Positions 15,433 through 22,904 are shown, counted from the stretch's first letter. The stretch is 64,000 nucleotides of DNA from Pseudomonas sp. CBZ-4 (GCF_000346755.1 NZ_ANNV01000101.1:62001-126000), one strand, 5' to 3'. The notes: a model not told the origin generated them from the sequence alone. A program made the numbers and translations.

Positions 15433-16044
15433 TTAAATAAAGAATCTGCGGACGGGGCGGACACGGAGCTCGTAGAACTTGTCGTAGCTGGTCTGACTGC
15501 CATCATCGAAGAGCATGTGGAATGCGGTGTTGGCTGAGCGCTGCGAACTCGACCAGTAGTAGCAGTCCTGGGCGAACACCTCGGGGCAGTTCACCCAGCA
15601 GTGGTACAGCTCGGCGGCGGCTGGAAGGTAGAAGTCATGGTGACCATCGGCTCGGTACTCGGCGCAGGCATTGGCTGCGGGGTACTGGCGCTCGTCATCG
15701 TTGCCGATCAGCACCTGGGTGTTGGTGTAGCCGTCGGTCTTGCTGAGCCCCTTCACCTCGATTCCACGGCCGCCCCACTCAAGGCTGCCAACGTCTTTTG
15801 CAGCGATGATCAGGTAGTGCGCTGGCACATCGCCGTGGGCGTGCACGTAGCCGCCGTAGATACCACCCTGGCCCGGCCAAGGCTGGCCGATCTCAGGGAT
15901 TGCAGTGCCCAGCATCGGTTGAACGTTCGCGACCGGCGGCAGGGCCTGTGCGAACAAGCTCACTGCCAACAGCTGAACCATGCGCTCAGCCGTGCCTTTG
16001 ATTTTGAGGCCGTCAGCCTCGATGGAGATTGTCTTGGCTTTCAT
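15433..16044 (-). CDS. DGR target protein 2 (variable protein, C-type-lectin/DUF1566-like)
   Basis: 203 residues from the ATG at 16044, with a GAGGAA site. A short N-terminal domain (MKAKTISIEADGLKIKGTAE) precedes a DUF1566/CLec domain: DFYLPAAAELYHCWVN, YYWSSSQRSANTAF, ELRVRPVRRF. VR2 covers the last 35 residues. It shares only the CLec part with target 1, so one TR serves two different scaffolds. No signal peptide is seen. It is the first gene of the DGR block. Confidence 0.92.
   Translation of the reverse strand: MKAKTISIEADGLKIKGTAERMVQLLAVSLFAQALPPVANVQPMLGTAIPEIGQPWPGQGGIYGGYVHAHGDVPAHYLIIAAKDVGSLEWGGRGIEVKGLSKTDGYTNTQVLIGNDDERQYPAANACAEYRADGHHDFYLPAAAELYHCWVNCPEVFAQDCYYWSSSQRSANTAFHMLFDDGSQTSYDKFYELRVRPVRRFFI
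15442..15546 (-). repeat. DGR variable repeat 2 (VR2)
   Basis: 105 bp, same length as the TR. Eleven substitutions, all at TR adenines: AAC to ACC twice, CAC, CTC, AGC, TAC twice, TTC; AAT to AGT. Both flanks of the repeat, including GATTC at the 3' end, are shared with the TR. Confidence 0.96.
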
Positions 16045-16062
16045 CGGTATTCCTCGGGTGAG

Positions 16063-16389
16063 TTATTCGGGGTCTATGATTTCGTCGCCTGGATCTTTCT
16101 GGATGGCGAGAAGGCTTTTATTGAGAAATTCCCGCGCCACCTTTTCCGAAGGTTCGAAAACGTGGCGCGGCGGATTGAGCAGTGGCTGGCACCTGGTGGC
16201 GCCCATGGCGTGAAGGTGATGAATCATCAACGTCATCGCCTCGCCCTGCTCAGTAATACCTGACCACTCCATCAGGTCGGCCAGTGCCTGGCGTGTGCCG
16301 GGGCGAACCCTGAGCCTCAATTCCTCTTCGGCAAGTGCCATACGCTTCCTGGCAGTTTTGGCCGATCGTTCCTGCACAGTCTTGGCCAT
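16063..16389 (-). CDS. Hypothetical phage protein, putative DNA-binding
   Basis: 108 residues: a basic N-terminal helix (MAKTVQERSAKTARKRMAL), then EEELRLRVRPGTRQALADLMEWSGI and a helix, like short ribbon-helix-helix-type regulators of Pseudomonas phages. The coding sequence for PPRHVFEPSEKVARE contains one copy of the GCGCCAC inverted repeat described separately. It lies just upstream of the DGR targets and could regulate them, but this is a guess. Confidence 0.65.
   Translation of the reverse strand: MAKTVQERSAKTARKRMALAEEELRLRVRPGTRQALADLMEWSGITEQGEAMTLMIHHLHAMGATRCQPLLNPPRHVFEPSEKVAREFLNKSLLAIQKDPGDEIIDPE
16132..16170. repeat. Large inverted repeat, copy 1
   Basis: CCGCGCCACCTTTTC (16132-16146) and GAAAACGTGGCGCGG (16156-16170), 14 of 15 paired, with 11 bases between the T4 and A4 blocks. 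Same element as at 27514-27550 and 35397-35433. This copy lies inside a coding sequence. Confidence 0.85.
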
Positions 16390-16458
16390 GGCCTACCTCT
16401 TCTATTCCGCTGGCCGGCAGTGCGAGCCAGGTTTGACGTTTGCGTTGCTGGATTCGGG

Positions 16459-16929
16459 TTATGCGGCGCATGAGTCGACCTTTACCTGGTGCCAGGCGCC
16501 GACGGCTTCGAAGATCCGCGCGGCGTGCGCCTCGTCCAGCGACATCGCTTCGGGAATCGCGATCCAGCCGGAAGCCACCATCTGGCTTTGGTTGGCCTCG
16601 TCGCGCAGCTTCTTGTAGCAATGCTCGATCACGTCCTCTAGGTGATCGGAGAGGTAGACGCCATCGGGCGCCACCTCCACCGACTTGCTGTAGCGGTCGC
16701 CGCGGGCGTCGATACACAGGGCGCTGAGGTAGATCGTCCATCGGTGAGGAATTCCGCAAACGGCCTGGCCTATCTTCCCGGGCGGGATGTTTTTCAGCGA
16801 CTTGTAATTGACCATGCCCTGGCGGCCGCTGGGATCGATGTTCACCACCGCGACGTGGTTGGCAGCCAGCAGCGACCGGCAGGACCGGTCAATGCGTGCT
16901 TTGAGATTGTGGGGTTTGCGCTTGCTCAT
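16459..16929 (-). CDS. Hypothetical phage protein
   Basis: 156 residues, mixed alpha/beta, basic start (MSKRKPHNLKARIDRSCRS). The middle has WTIYLSALCIDARGDRYSKS. Not recognised. Overlaps the upstream gene by ATGA, so it belongs to the recombination-gene operon. Confidence 0.65.
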   Translation of the reverse strand: MSKRKPHNLKARIDRSCRSLLAANHVAVVNIDPSGRQGMVNYKSLKNIPPGKIGQAVCGIPHRWTIYLSALCIDARGDRYSKSVEVAPDGVYLSDHLEDVIEHCYKKLRDEANQSQMVASGWIAIPEAMSLDEAHAARIFEAVGAWHQVKVDSCAA

Positions 16930-17168
16930 AATGCCTCCGCGAGTTTGCGCAGCGCCTTACGTTCTGCCGCTGTGATGGGCGGCTTTCGGCGCTTGAGGAT
17001 GGTTTCGGGATCGATCTTGGTGGAGCGGGGCGGTGGCAGCGGGTTGATCGCCGGGCTTTCGCCCAGGTAGATCGTTCCACCGGCCGCCAGGAACTGCGCC
17101 GTGCGCTCCGATATTGAGTCGGCGTGCTGACGCTGCTGCTCAACCAGGTTGAGGTGGTTGCTGATCAT
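16926..17168 (-). CDS. Hypothetical small protein
   Basis: 80 residues with a coiled N-terminus (NLVEQQRQHADSISERTAQ), a Pro-rich middle and a basic C-terminus (KRRKPPITAAERKALRKLAEAL). Coupled by ATGA to the exonuclease gene upstream and to the gene downstream. Function unknown. Confidence 0.65.
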   Translation of the reverse strand: MISNHLNLVEQQRQHADSISERTAQFLAAGGTIYLGESPAINPLPPPRSTKIDPETILKRRKPPITAAERKALRKLAEAL

Positions 17169-18787
17169 GCTGCCGCCTTGGCCAGCGTCACCCCGGCCAT
17201 GCTGAAGGTCGACCCCTGCGCCGCGACCATCGCGTCGAGCGCTTCCCGGTTGACCAATAGGACGGTGATCGGCGCCTGACCATATGCCACGGCTTTCACC
17301 AGGGCCTCGAAGTCTGTCACGTTGGCCTGCAGCGCTACCTGCTCCACGGTGTGGCTCGCCACAGGCTTTGTGGCCTGGCCGACGGTCGCCTGGACCGGCG
17401 CGGCGCGGACAGGCTCTGGTGTCGCCACTTTCTCCACGACCGGTTCTGGCTTGATAGCCGCCAGGCGCTGGGCTTCCTGCTCTTCGGCGATGCGCTTCGC
17501 GTCAGCCTTTTCCTGCTCCGCCTTCTGATGCTCGGATATCCGGAATTTGATCAGCGTTACCAGGTCGTCGTTGGCCTTGGTTACCAGCTGCTGCACATCA
17601 CTGAACAAGAAGGCGTGATCAACAGCGAGTTCCGCCAGACTGTTCAGGTTTAAGCGAATGCTGTCCGCTGCCTGACTTGCGTCAATTTTTGCCCGGGCCA
17701 GTTCGGTATCAACTGCGTCCTGAAGGCTGGCGATGGTGCGCTTGTTCTTCATGGCGCCGGCGAAGTCGACGTGCACATTAGGCAGCGCCACCTGGCCCAA
17801 GGTCCTATTGATCCCGGCGACGTATTCGGCAAGCGCCAGTTCGGCCTTTTGCTTGATGGTGGTCTTCACCAACAGCTCTTGAGCCTTCACCAGCTTGTCG
17901 ACCTTCAGGCGAGTCTCGCGGGCATGGGCGCTGATGCGATCCAGCGACGAAAACAGCTCGTCGATGCTTTGGGTCTGCGACAGGGCCTGTTTCTTGGCGA
18001 TCGACACGGCCTCTTCGACATCGCCGCACCACTTGACCGCCTTCTTCGCGTCGGCGAAGTCCTGGTCCGTGGAAAGAGTGGTTTTCACCGAGTCGATGAC
18101 AGCCAGGGCCGAATCTTCAAACACCTTCAGGTTACTGGCGGTAACCATGCCGGTCAGCTCGATGCGTAGGGCTGGCAGCTCATCAGGTGCCTTGCCGACT
18201 ACGATTGAAGGAGCGTCAGCCATTTCGAATTTGGCCAGGTCTGCCTCGAACTGTTTCCAGCCTTCGATCAACTGGGCCGCGCGCCCGACGACGGGCCGGT
18301 ACTCCATGTGCGCGAAGTTCTCCGGCGTGCCGTCCGAGCAAACAAATATGACCCGCTCAGCGCCGCTCACCAGCAGTTGCTGCTCAAGCTGCCAGTAGTA
18401 GTGCGGAGCCAGGTCGCCCGCTTTCACCTGGGCCACGACTGACTCATTCCATAGTTTGTGCTCGAACAGTGTCTCGCCGAGCATCGTGGCGCCGTCCATG
18501 GAGGCCAGCAGGTTGCCCTCGGTAGCAACGATCGGATACAGCTCTTCGCCGATCAGTGCTTCGGCCAGCGGGCGAGCCATGGCTTCGGTTGCGTGGCCTT
18601 TGTCGAAAATGAACTGCTGAGATGGCGTGACGTCCGGCGTGATGCCGGTCTTTTTGGCAGCAAGCAAGTCGGTGCGGGTTTGATATTTCGAAGCGCCCAT
18701 CATTGCAGGGGCCTCGGATGCGGTGAAGTGTTGGGCGCGGAGGCTAAGCCACTCGGCGGAGCCTTGAGCTACGTTGTGAATTTTCAT
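17165..18787 (-). CDS. YqaJ/lambda-Exo-type exonuclease with long C-terminal extension
   Basis: 540 residues. The N-terminal 200 are a YqaJ viral-recombinase domain: GSAEWLSLRAQHFTASEAPAM, the catalytic Glu in FDKGHATEAMARP, the Asp...ExK core (ASMDGATMLGETLFEHKLW) and YYWQLEQQLLVSG. The remaining 340 residues are helical/coiled with a Glu/Lys/Ala-rich stretch near 430 and a short globular end; the family alone is about 200-250, so the extension is unusual. It acts with the Bet protein encoded 4 bases upstream, degrading one strand of double-stranded ends for annealing recombination. Confidence 0.9.
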   Translation of the reverse strand: MKIHNVAQGSAEWLSLRAQHFTASEAPAMMGASKYQTRTDLLAAKKTGITPDVTPSQQFIFDKGHATEAMARPLAEALIGEELYPIVATEGNLLASMDGATMLGETLFEHKLWNESVVAQVKAGDLAPHYYWQLEQQLLVSGAERVIFVCSDGTPENFAHMEYRPVVGRAAQLIEGWKQFEADLAKFEMADAPSIVVGKAPDELPALRIELTGMVTASNLKVFEDSALAVIDSVKTTLSTDQDFADAKKAVKWCGDVEEAVSIAKKQALSQTQSIDELFSSLDRISAHARETRLKVDKLVKAQELLVKTTIKQKAELALAEYVAGINRTLGQVALPNVHVDFAGAMKNKRTIASLQDAVDTELARAKIDASQAADSIRLNLNSLAELAVDHAFLFSDVQQLVTKANDDLVTLIKFRISEHQKAEQEKADAKRIAEEQEAQRLAAIKPEPVVEKVATPEPVRAAPVQATVGQATKPVASHTVEQVALQANVTDFEALVKAVAYGQAPITVLLVNREALDAMVAAQGSTFSMAGVTLAKAAA

Positions 18788-19602
18788 GCGGCGTCTCCAT
18801 CGAGGGCTTTGAGGTTGGTGATTTTTTCAATCTGCGCCGGGCTCAGCGTGTACTTGCTGCTGATGGTCGCAATGAGGTGTTCAGGGCTGGTTCGGTTCGA
18901 GTCGATAAGTGGCTGCCACTTCACGATGTTCTCGGTCAGCAGGTCGTCGGAGTAGGCGGGCAGCGTTTCCGGTTCAGGCTGGGCTTGCTGTCGTGGGCTG
19001 ACATCGCGCGCCGGCTCCTCGAACGCTTTGCCTTCCATCTCGTCGGCCGTTGGCGCTGATCCAACTTCAGGGAAAGCTTTTCGCAGGGCCTGGGCCTCGG
19101 CGCATTTGGCGAGCTGTGCAAATGCTCGACGCTTCCACATGGCATTGGGCGCCGCGGTGTCCTTGCTCGATGTCGCGTAGTTTTCAAGCCAGCGCTCATT
19201 GGCCGTGTATTCGGCGACCAGACCGTTGCTCATCTGCCGCTTGACCGTCACACGACACCATTCGGGATACGTGACTTCTACGTCGCTCAGCTTCGCCGTT
19301 ACTGGAGGGCCATATTCAGGCTCGCTGATTCCGGCGTACTGGCCGGTGCGCGCCGCCTGGATGCGGTATAGGCCGATGCCAGGCATCACCGTGTCCTGCA
19401 TCTTTTTCGTTTTGGAGTTCCAGATCGGGACTATGTGTACCGGCTTCAACATTGGGTCCAAGTGCGCGGCCTGGCAGTAAGCCAACACCATCACTACAGA
19501 GTTCTTTTCGGCGCCGGGGTAGAGGCTGCTGCTCAGCACTTCAACGAGCGCGGCCTCCGACATCGCAGGCGTGTTGTCGTCCTGCTTCATTACTGCGGAC
19601 AT
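18784..19602 (-). CDS. bet: Phage recombination protein Bet (Red-beta/RecT-type annealase)
   Basis: 272 residues. LVEVLSSSLYPGA, VVMVLAYCQAAHLDPMLKPVHIVPIW, MPGIGLYRIQAARTG and MWKRRAFAQLAKCAEAQALRKAFPE are hallmark blocks of the Bet family. It anneals complementary single strands made by the exonuclease encoded just downstream. The start is preceded by a GC hairpin and an AAGGA site. The C-terminal 70 residues are a variable tail. Confidence 0.93.
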   Translation of the reverse strand: MSAVMKQDDNTPAMSEAALVEVLSSSLYPGAEKNSVVMVLAYCQAAHLDPMLKPVHIVPIWNSKTKKMQDTVMPGIGLYRIQAARTGQYAGISEPEYGPPVTAKLSDVEVTYPEWCRVTVKRQMSNGLVAEYTANERWLENYATSSKDTAAPNAMWKRRAFAQLAKCAEAQALRKAFPEVGSAPTADEMEGKAFEEPARDVSPRQQAQPEPETLPAYSDDLLTENIVKWQPLIDSNRTSPEHLIATISSKYTLSPAQIEKITNLKALDGDAA

Positions 19603-19646
19603 GGGGAATCCTTGCCGCGATGCTCGCAGCGATTGAAGGTGTGGGG

Positions 19647-19763
19647 TTATTGAGTGACGCGATCAGCGAGGGCGCTGATCAGCATCAGGAAGATGAAGAC
19701 GGAGATGGCGATTAAACTTCCGCGGAGGATGGCGGCACGTTTTGCCCGCTGGTAGGAGGTCAA
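19647..19763 (-). CDS. Very small single-pass membrane protein
   Basis: A 38-residue frame from TTG (19761-19763), overlapping the stop of the upstream gene as TTGA, with GAGGTG 6 bases upstream. The sequence has a basic N-terminus (TSYQRAKRAAILRG) and one strong hydrophobic helix (SLIAISVFIFLMLISALA), then DRVTQ. The coupling and charge layout (positive inside) argue for a real gene. Function unknown; it is below the size that automatic annotation usually keeps. Confidence 0.6.
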   Translation of the reverse strand: MTSYQRAKRAAILRGSLIAISVFIFLMLISALADRVTQ

Positions 19764-19981
19764 GCTTTCACCTCATATGTGATCGTCCACTCACCACACA
19801 GGCAGGCCCTGCGGCTCCAAGCGTGAACATTTTCAATGCTGGCTAATTCAGCAGAGTGTAGAGCGTCTTCCCAAGTTGCGCCCTTGAACACCATCAGTAC
19901 GCGGTCGCTTGGTACCGCCATGAATTCGGGCAGTTCTTCAATTTGTTCGTCGATCAGCGATTTAACCGGTGCGGTACTCAT
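19760..19981 (-). CDS. Hypothetical small protein
   Basis: 73 residues from the ATG at 19981 (AAGGAG site; ATGA overlap with the upstream gene). SLIDEQIEELPEFMAVPSDRVLMVFKGATW suggests a small alpha/beta domain; two Cys (RRACLCGEW) lie near the end. Not recognised. Confidence 0.65.
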   Translation of the reverse strand: MSTAPVKSLIDEQIEELPEFMAVPSDRVLMVFKGATWEDALHSAELASIENVHAWSRRACLCGEWTITYEVKA

Positions 19982-20169
19982 GCGAACTCCTTGCGCTGCC
20001 TGCAATGCTTCAGCAGGCGCTGGCAGTAATGGCTGAATTCTTCGAGGGTGATCAACTGATCCGTCATCAGGTTGGTGATGATCTGCTGAACCAGAATGCT
20101 GTTACCGGGCGGACTGTCCGGATGCGAGAGGCTATCCAGCGCTTCAACGATAAGGATGTGCGGGCTCAT
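19978..20169 (-). CDS. Hypothetical small protein
   Basis: 63 residues, helical, ending with a basic His/Cys-containing helix (FSHYCQRLLKHCRQRKEF). ATGA overlaps at both ends. Not recognised. Confidence 0.62.
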   Translation of the reverse strand: MSPHILIVEALDSLSHPDSPPGNSILVQQIITNLMTDQLITLEEFSHYCQRLLKHCRQRKEFA

Positions 20170-20603
20170 AGGTCCGCATCCACGTCGCCTTCTGCCTCTT
20201 CCCGCTCGGCTGCAACCGCGTCGGCAGCGTAGGGCTTGAGAAGGGTCATGGCGATACGCTCGGCGGATTCAATGGGGCGTTGCTCGCCAATCAGGTCTGC
20301 GGCGTGGCCGCGTGAATCTGCCTGGCCGCCAAGGATCGACGACAGGAACAGACGGGCAAGTGAGTCGCGCTGATCCAGGCCGTCGATCTGGCGTTGGTTC
20401 AGGTGGCCCTGCAGGTACGTGCAGAACCGATCGAACGTCACGACCTGCGGCTGGCCGTAGCGGCGCTTCCATTTGATGTCCATCCCGCACACCAACTGCT
20501 CGGCCGAGTGCTCCAGCCACTCCTGCTCCAGATCCTCCTCGCTGATCTCTGGAGGCAACTGAGCGTCGAAGCGCTCTTGGCATATCTTCAATGCTGCGTT
20601 CAT
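20166..20603 (-). CDS. Hypothetical phage protein
   Basis: 145 residues, acidic at both ends, with a central FDRFCTYLQGHLNQRQIDGLDQ stretch. No membrane or signal segments. Shares the ATGA chain. Function unknown. Confidence 0.65.
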   Translation of the reverse strand: MNAALKICQERFDAQLPPEISEEDLEQEWLEHSAEQLVCGMDIKWKRRYGQPQVVTFDRFCTYLQGHLNQRQIDGLDQRDSLARLFLSSILGGQADSRGHAADLIGEQRPIESAERIAMTLLKPYAADAVAAEREEAEGDVDADL

Positions 20604-20624
20604 GGTCGCCTCCAGGGTGGCGGG

Positions 20625-20885
20625 TTAGTCGTAGTAGTCCTGATCGGCCAGGTACTCGGAATGCTCATTCACAAGCCACTCTTCCATCGAGGCGATCTCT
20701 GATTCAGTCATGAAGCTGGTGTCGTCTTTCGATTCCCACTCGATTTCGCAGTGCCCGTGATACTCATCGGGATCAGCGGCCTGCGAGCTGAAGTTGCCTT
20801 TCGAGGCCGAGAAAGAGACAACGGTCAGGTTGACGGCAATGTCCTCGCCATCCTTGACCGTCCAATATTCGTAAGTGCGGGCCAT
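20625..20885 (-). CDS. Hypothetical acidic protein
   Basis: 86 residues, strongly acidic (ESEIASMEEWLVNEHSEYLADQ), starting MARTYEYWTVKDGEDIAV. DNA mimicry is possible for so acidic a small phage protein, but nothing specific is seen. Confidence 0.62.
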   Translation of the reverse strand: MARTYEYWTVKDGEDIAVNLTVVSFSASKGNFSSQAADPDEYHGHCEIEWESKDDTSFMTESEIASMEEWLVNEHSEYLADQDYYD

Positions 20886-20906
20886 GGCGACCTCCAGTGT
20901 TTGGGG

Positions 20907-21146
20907 TTAGGCGGAATGCGACAAAAATTCGTGAATCTTGTCTTCGCCAATGGCTTCGAGGATGTCGTCGTGGTTGTCTTTTTTCAGCAACCACTCGCGG
21001 ACGTCTTCTACATCAAGGCCTTCAAGGCGGCCTGTCACTGTCAGGTTCTCTGCCAAGACAGAGCCCTCAACCTCGACGGTTACCGAAACTCCGTTCCGGC
21101 CGTATGGCTCTACCGACAACCTTTCCACTTCAAAAGTGAATTCCAT
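20907..21146 (-). CDS. Hypothetical acidic protein
   Basis: 79 residues from the ATG at 21146 (GGAGAG site; an in-frame ATG eight codons earlier lacks one). A beta-rich first half and an acidic helical end (DVEDVREWLLKKDNHDDILEAIGEDK). Similar in size and charge to its downstream neighbour. Function unknown. Confidence 0.62.
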   Translation of the reverse strand: MEFTFEVERLSVEPYGRNGVSVTVEVEGSVLAENLTVTGRLEGLDVEDVREWLLKKDNHDDILEAIGEDKIHEFLSHSA

Positions 21147-21246
21147 GACTCTCTCCATTCGTTGGTTCACATGTATTCGTCAGCCCTCCTTCCTCCCGCT
21201 GGTTGCCGATGGGCGCGGGGTGAGTGCTGACGCAATAAAGGCGCAT

Positions 21247-21274
21247 AAAAAAGCCCAGTCGAAACCGGGCTTTT
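21247..21274 (-). terminator. Terminator within the leftward operon
   Basis: AAAAGCCC (21249-21256) and GGGCTTTT (21267-21274), with six T on the leftward strand. It splits the leftward operon after the first small genes. Antitermination at the boxA leader would be needed to read through. Confidence 0.8.
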
Positions 21275-21640
21275 CCCTCTTTACGTACAAGCCTGCCGGG
21301 CGCATGTGGCGTCGGGCGGCGAATATTTGTTCCTGGCAATCTACCAGCCGCGCCTCCCGTACAATTTGTGGGAGGCCCTGACCAAGACTTACGTGCGCGC
21401 TTGGTGTCTGAGGTGGTGCGGGTGTCGGCGGGATGCCAGCCCGTCGAGATATGTGGAAGCCCTCCGTTGTTCGCTCACTGGGTTGGCAGTGGCCACCGTT
21501 ATCAAGGGGTGCTGCATGCAGGTGGGCGGTTATAGGCCGCGTTTTCGTCCGCATCGGATATAGCTCGAATCCCTCCGAGTGTTGCCCGTCTACGCCGCGG
21601 ATGGATCCGCTCAGGCTCAGGACAAGGCTGTCGAGGCGAT
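21275..21640. other. Gene-poor stretch
   Basis: Open frames exist on both strands, but none has a ribosome site or protein-like composition; the longest leftward one runs through the terminator. I see no convincing gene. A structured leader or small RNA is possible. Confidence 0.4.
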
Positions 21641-21844
21641 TTACGAGCGAATCATTTCCTCCGGGTCGAAACCGAACTCGCGGCAAAGCGCGCTGGCAAC
21701 GCCGGAACCCACACCAAAGGCATCACGCACCAACGCCCACCGGTATTGCCCGTGCTTGGAGCGGTATTTGCTTGGGCCTTTAAGACTACGAATTGCAGAT
21801 CGGATAAGGTCTCGCTCATCGATGTCGCACCCGCTTAATCTCAT
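21641..21844 (-). CDS. Hypothetical small phage protein
   Basis: 67 residues from the ATG at 21844, chosen for a GGAGG site upstream; an in-frame ATG at 21898 has none. IDERDLIRSAIRSLKGPSKYRSKHGQYRWALVRDAFGVG is a basic helical block common in small Pseudomonas phage proteins. Function unknown. Confidence 0.6.
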   Translation of the reverse strand: MRLSGCDIDERDLIRSAIRSLKGPSKYRSKHGQYRWALVRDAFGVGSGVASALCREFGFDPEEMIRS

Positions 21845-21913
21845 CACTTCGACTTCCTCCGGGTTGTTTTCCCAATGCCCACCGCTCTGGATGGGCATCA
21901 GTGAAAAGGTCCG

Positions 21914-22093
21914 TCAGCTTTCGTAGCCGGGCTTCTCGCCGAGCTGTTTCAACTTCTCGGCCTGAAACGCCTTTGCCACACTGAACGCATGAGCGGAAAT
22001 TTCCTCAGATCGGCGCCCGTCTTTAGCCGCTAACAGGCCAACAACTGCTGCCACTGCGTAGCCTTCGATGTCTTCGTATTCGCTTCTGGTCAT
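21914..22093 (-). CDS. Hypothetical small phage protein (59 residues)
   Basis: MTRSEYEDIEGYAVAAVVGL begins an acidic helical protein ending GEKPGYES. It is the first gene after the leftward early promoter, about 320 bases downstream of it, in the position where lambda N sits. It is too small and acidic to be called an N analogue. The sequence composition is protein-like and the start has weak GGAG. Confidence 0.6.
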   Translation of the reverse strand: MTRSEYEDIEGYAVAAVVGLLAAKDGRRSEEISAHAFSVAKAFQAEKLKQLGEKPGYES

Positions 22094-22250
22094 GGTGTTG
22101 CTCCGGGTTGATTTCCCGTCAGGCCCTCTTGCGAAGGCCTGCCAGTGAAATCTGTTGTCTCCACCACGCGCATCGCCCGATTCATATCTCTAGTCGGCGT
22201 CACACATTTCGTGGACGGTGTTCTTCGCCGACCGGCTTGCGTGGTTTCGC

Positions 22251-22271
22251 GTGCTCACATCTGGTGAGCAC
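22251..22271 (-). other. Perfect hairpin in the leftward leader
   Basis: GTGCTCAC and GTGAGCAC around five bases. With the boxA 86 bases upstream in the transcript it could act as a boxB-like or processing hairpin. A second stem (CAGGCC/GGCCTG, 22120-22141) follows. Confidence 0.55.
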
Positions 22272-22356
22272 GGCCAGTTCCAGAGCTGGCGTGGAGATCG
22301 AATTTATTGTTCGCACTGTGCCCGTTGCCGGGGATCGATCTGCGAAGGTCCTGAGC

Positions 22357-22368
22357 TGTTAAAGAGCG
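22357..22368 (-). promoter_or_regulatory. boxA-like antitermination sequence
   Basis: On the leftward strand it reads CGCTCTTTAACA, matching rrn and lambdoid boxA (NusB/NusE binding). It lies about 45 bases after the expected start of the leftward early transcript, where a nut site would be. Confidence 0.75.
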
Positions 22369-22419
22369 GTCAGGCCCTGAGGCCCTGGCGAGTCCCTGTT
22401 GGGTGACTCGATGGAGTGA

Positions 22420-22448
22420 ATATGAACTACAGGTTCACATTGAGTCAA
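22420..22448 (-). promoter_or_regulatory. Leftward early promoter (pL-like) with repressor operator in the spacer
   Basis: On the minus strand: TTGACT, 17 bases, TCATAT. The spacer contains the operator GAACCTGTAGTTC (22424-22436). A second similar palindrome, GTACCAAAAGTAC, lies at 22449-22461, 25 bp away, just upstream of the -35. Confidence 0.75.
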
Positions 22449-22513
22449 GTACCAAAAGTACGTAAATTTTTGTTGGTTCATTTTCGAATCCATAAAACGC
22501 TGCTTGACGGGGA

Positions 22514-22542
22514 TTTACGACGAACCAAAGGTTCGCTATATT
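22514..22542 (+). promoter_or_regulatory. Rightward promoter with operator in the spacer
   Basis: TTTACG (22514-22519), 17 bases, TATATT (22537-22542). The palindrome GAACCAAAGGTTC fills 22522-22534, so a bound repressor would block it. It serves the DUF1654 gene. Confidence 0.7.
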
Positions 22543-22554
22543 CGCTTTCAGATA

Positions 22555-22570
22555 CTGGATGTATGTACAG
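22555..22570 (+). promoter_or_regulatory. LexA-like box before the DUF1654 gene
   Basis: CTGGATGTATGTACAG matches CTG, ten bases, CAG and the ACAG right arm of the LexA consensus. It sits about 13 bases after the -10, where LexA would block transcription, and 22 bases before the ATG. Confidence 0.6.
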
Positions 22571-22592
22571 CATTTAATTGGGAGGGAATGTC

Positions 22593-22904
22593 ATGGCGAA
22601 GAAGCAGGCGGTACCGGCAGCACGGCAGGAAATGAGCGGCATGGCGCGTCTGGGGCTGCGCGTCTCATCGATGATCAACCACCCCATCGCCCAAGAGCGG
22701 CGGGAGGTGACGATTCACCGCCTGGACACGGATGGAGATCGCGAGTGGGAAGAGGTGCTGAGCGTAATCGCCGAAACCGACGAGCTTGAGCTGACACTCA
22801 ATGACGACGGCAGCGTGACGGTGAGGTGGGAGCAGCAGGAAGTCGAGGTAGCGGGGAGGGGAGAGGTCGAGTTTCAGCCAGAAGAAGAGGCGGCGCCTTT
22901 CTGA
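22593..22904 (+). CDS. DUF1654 protein
   Basis: 103 residues from the ATG at 22593 (GGAGGG site). MARLGLRVSSMINHPIAQER, VTIHRLDTDGDREWEEVL and LTLNDDGSVTVRWE match the Pseudomonas-restricted DUF1654 family, whose biochemical role is unknown. Control by both phage operator and a LexA-like box suggests expression on induction. It is divergent from the leftward early operon. Confidence 0.8.
   Translation: MAKKQAVPAARQEMSGMARLGLRVSSMINHPIAQERREVTIHRLDTDGDREWEEVLSVIAETDELELTLNDDGSVTVRWEQQEVEVAGRGEVEFQPEEEAAPF

Noticed and set aside
21180..21686. Leftward 168-residue frame
   Set aside because: It runs through a strong terminator (21247-21274), overlaps a better gene at its start and lacks a ribosome site.
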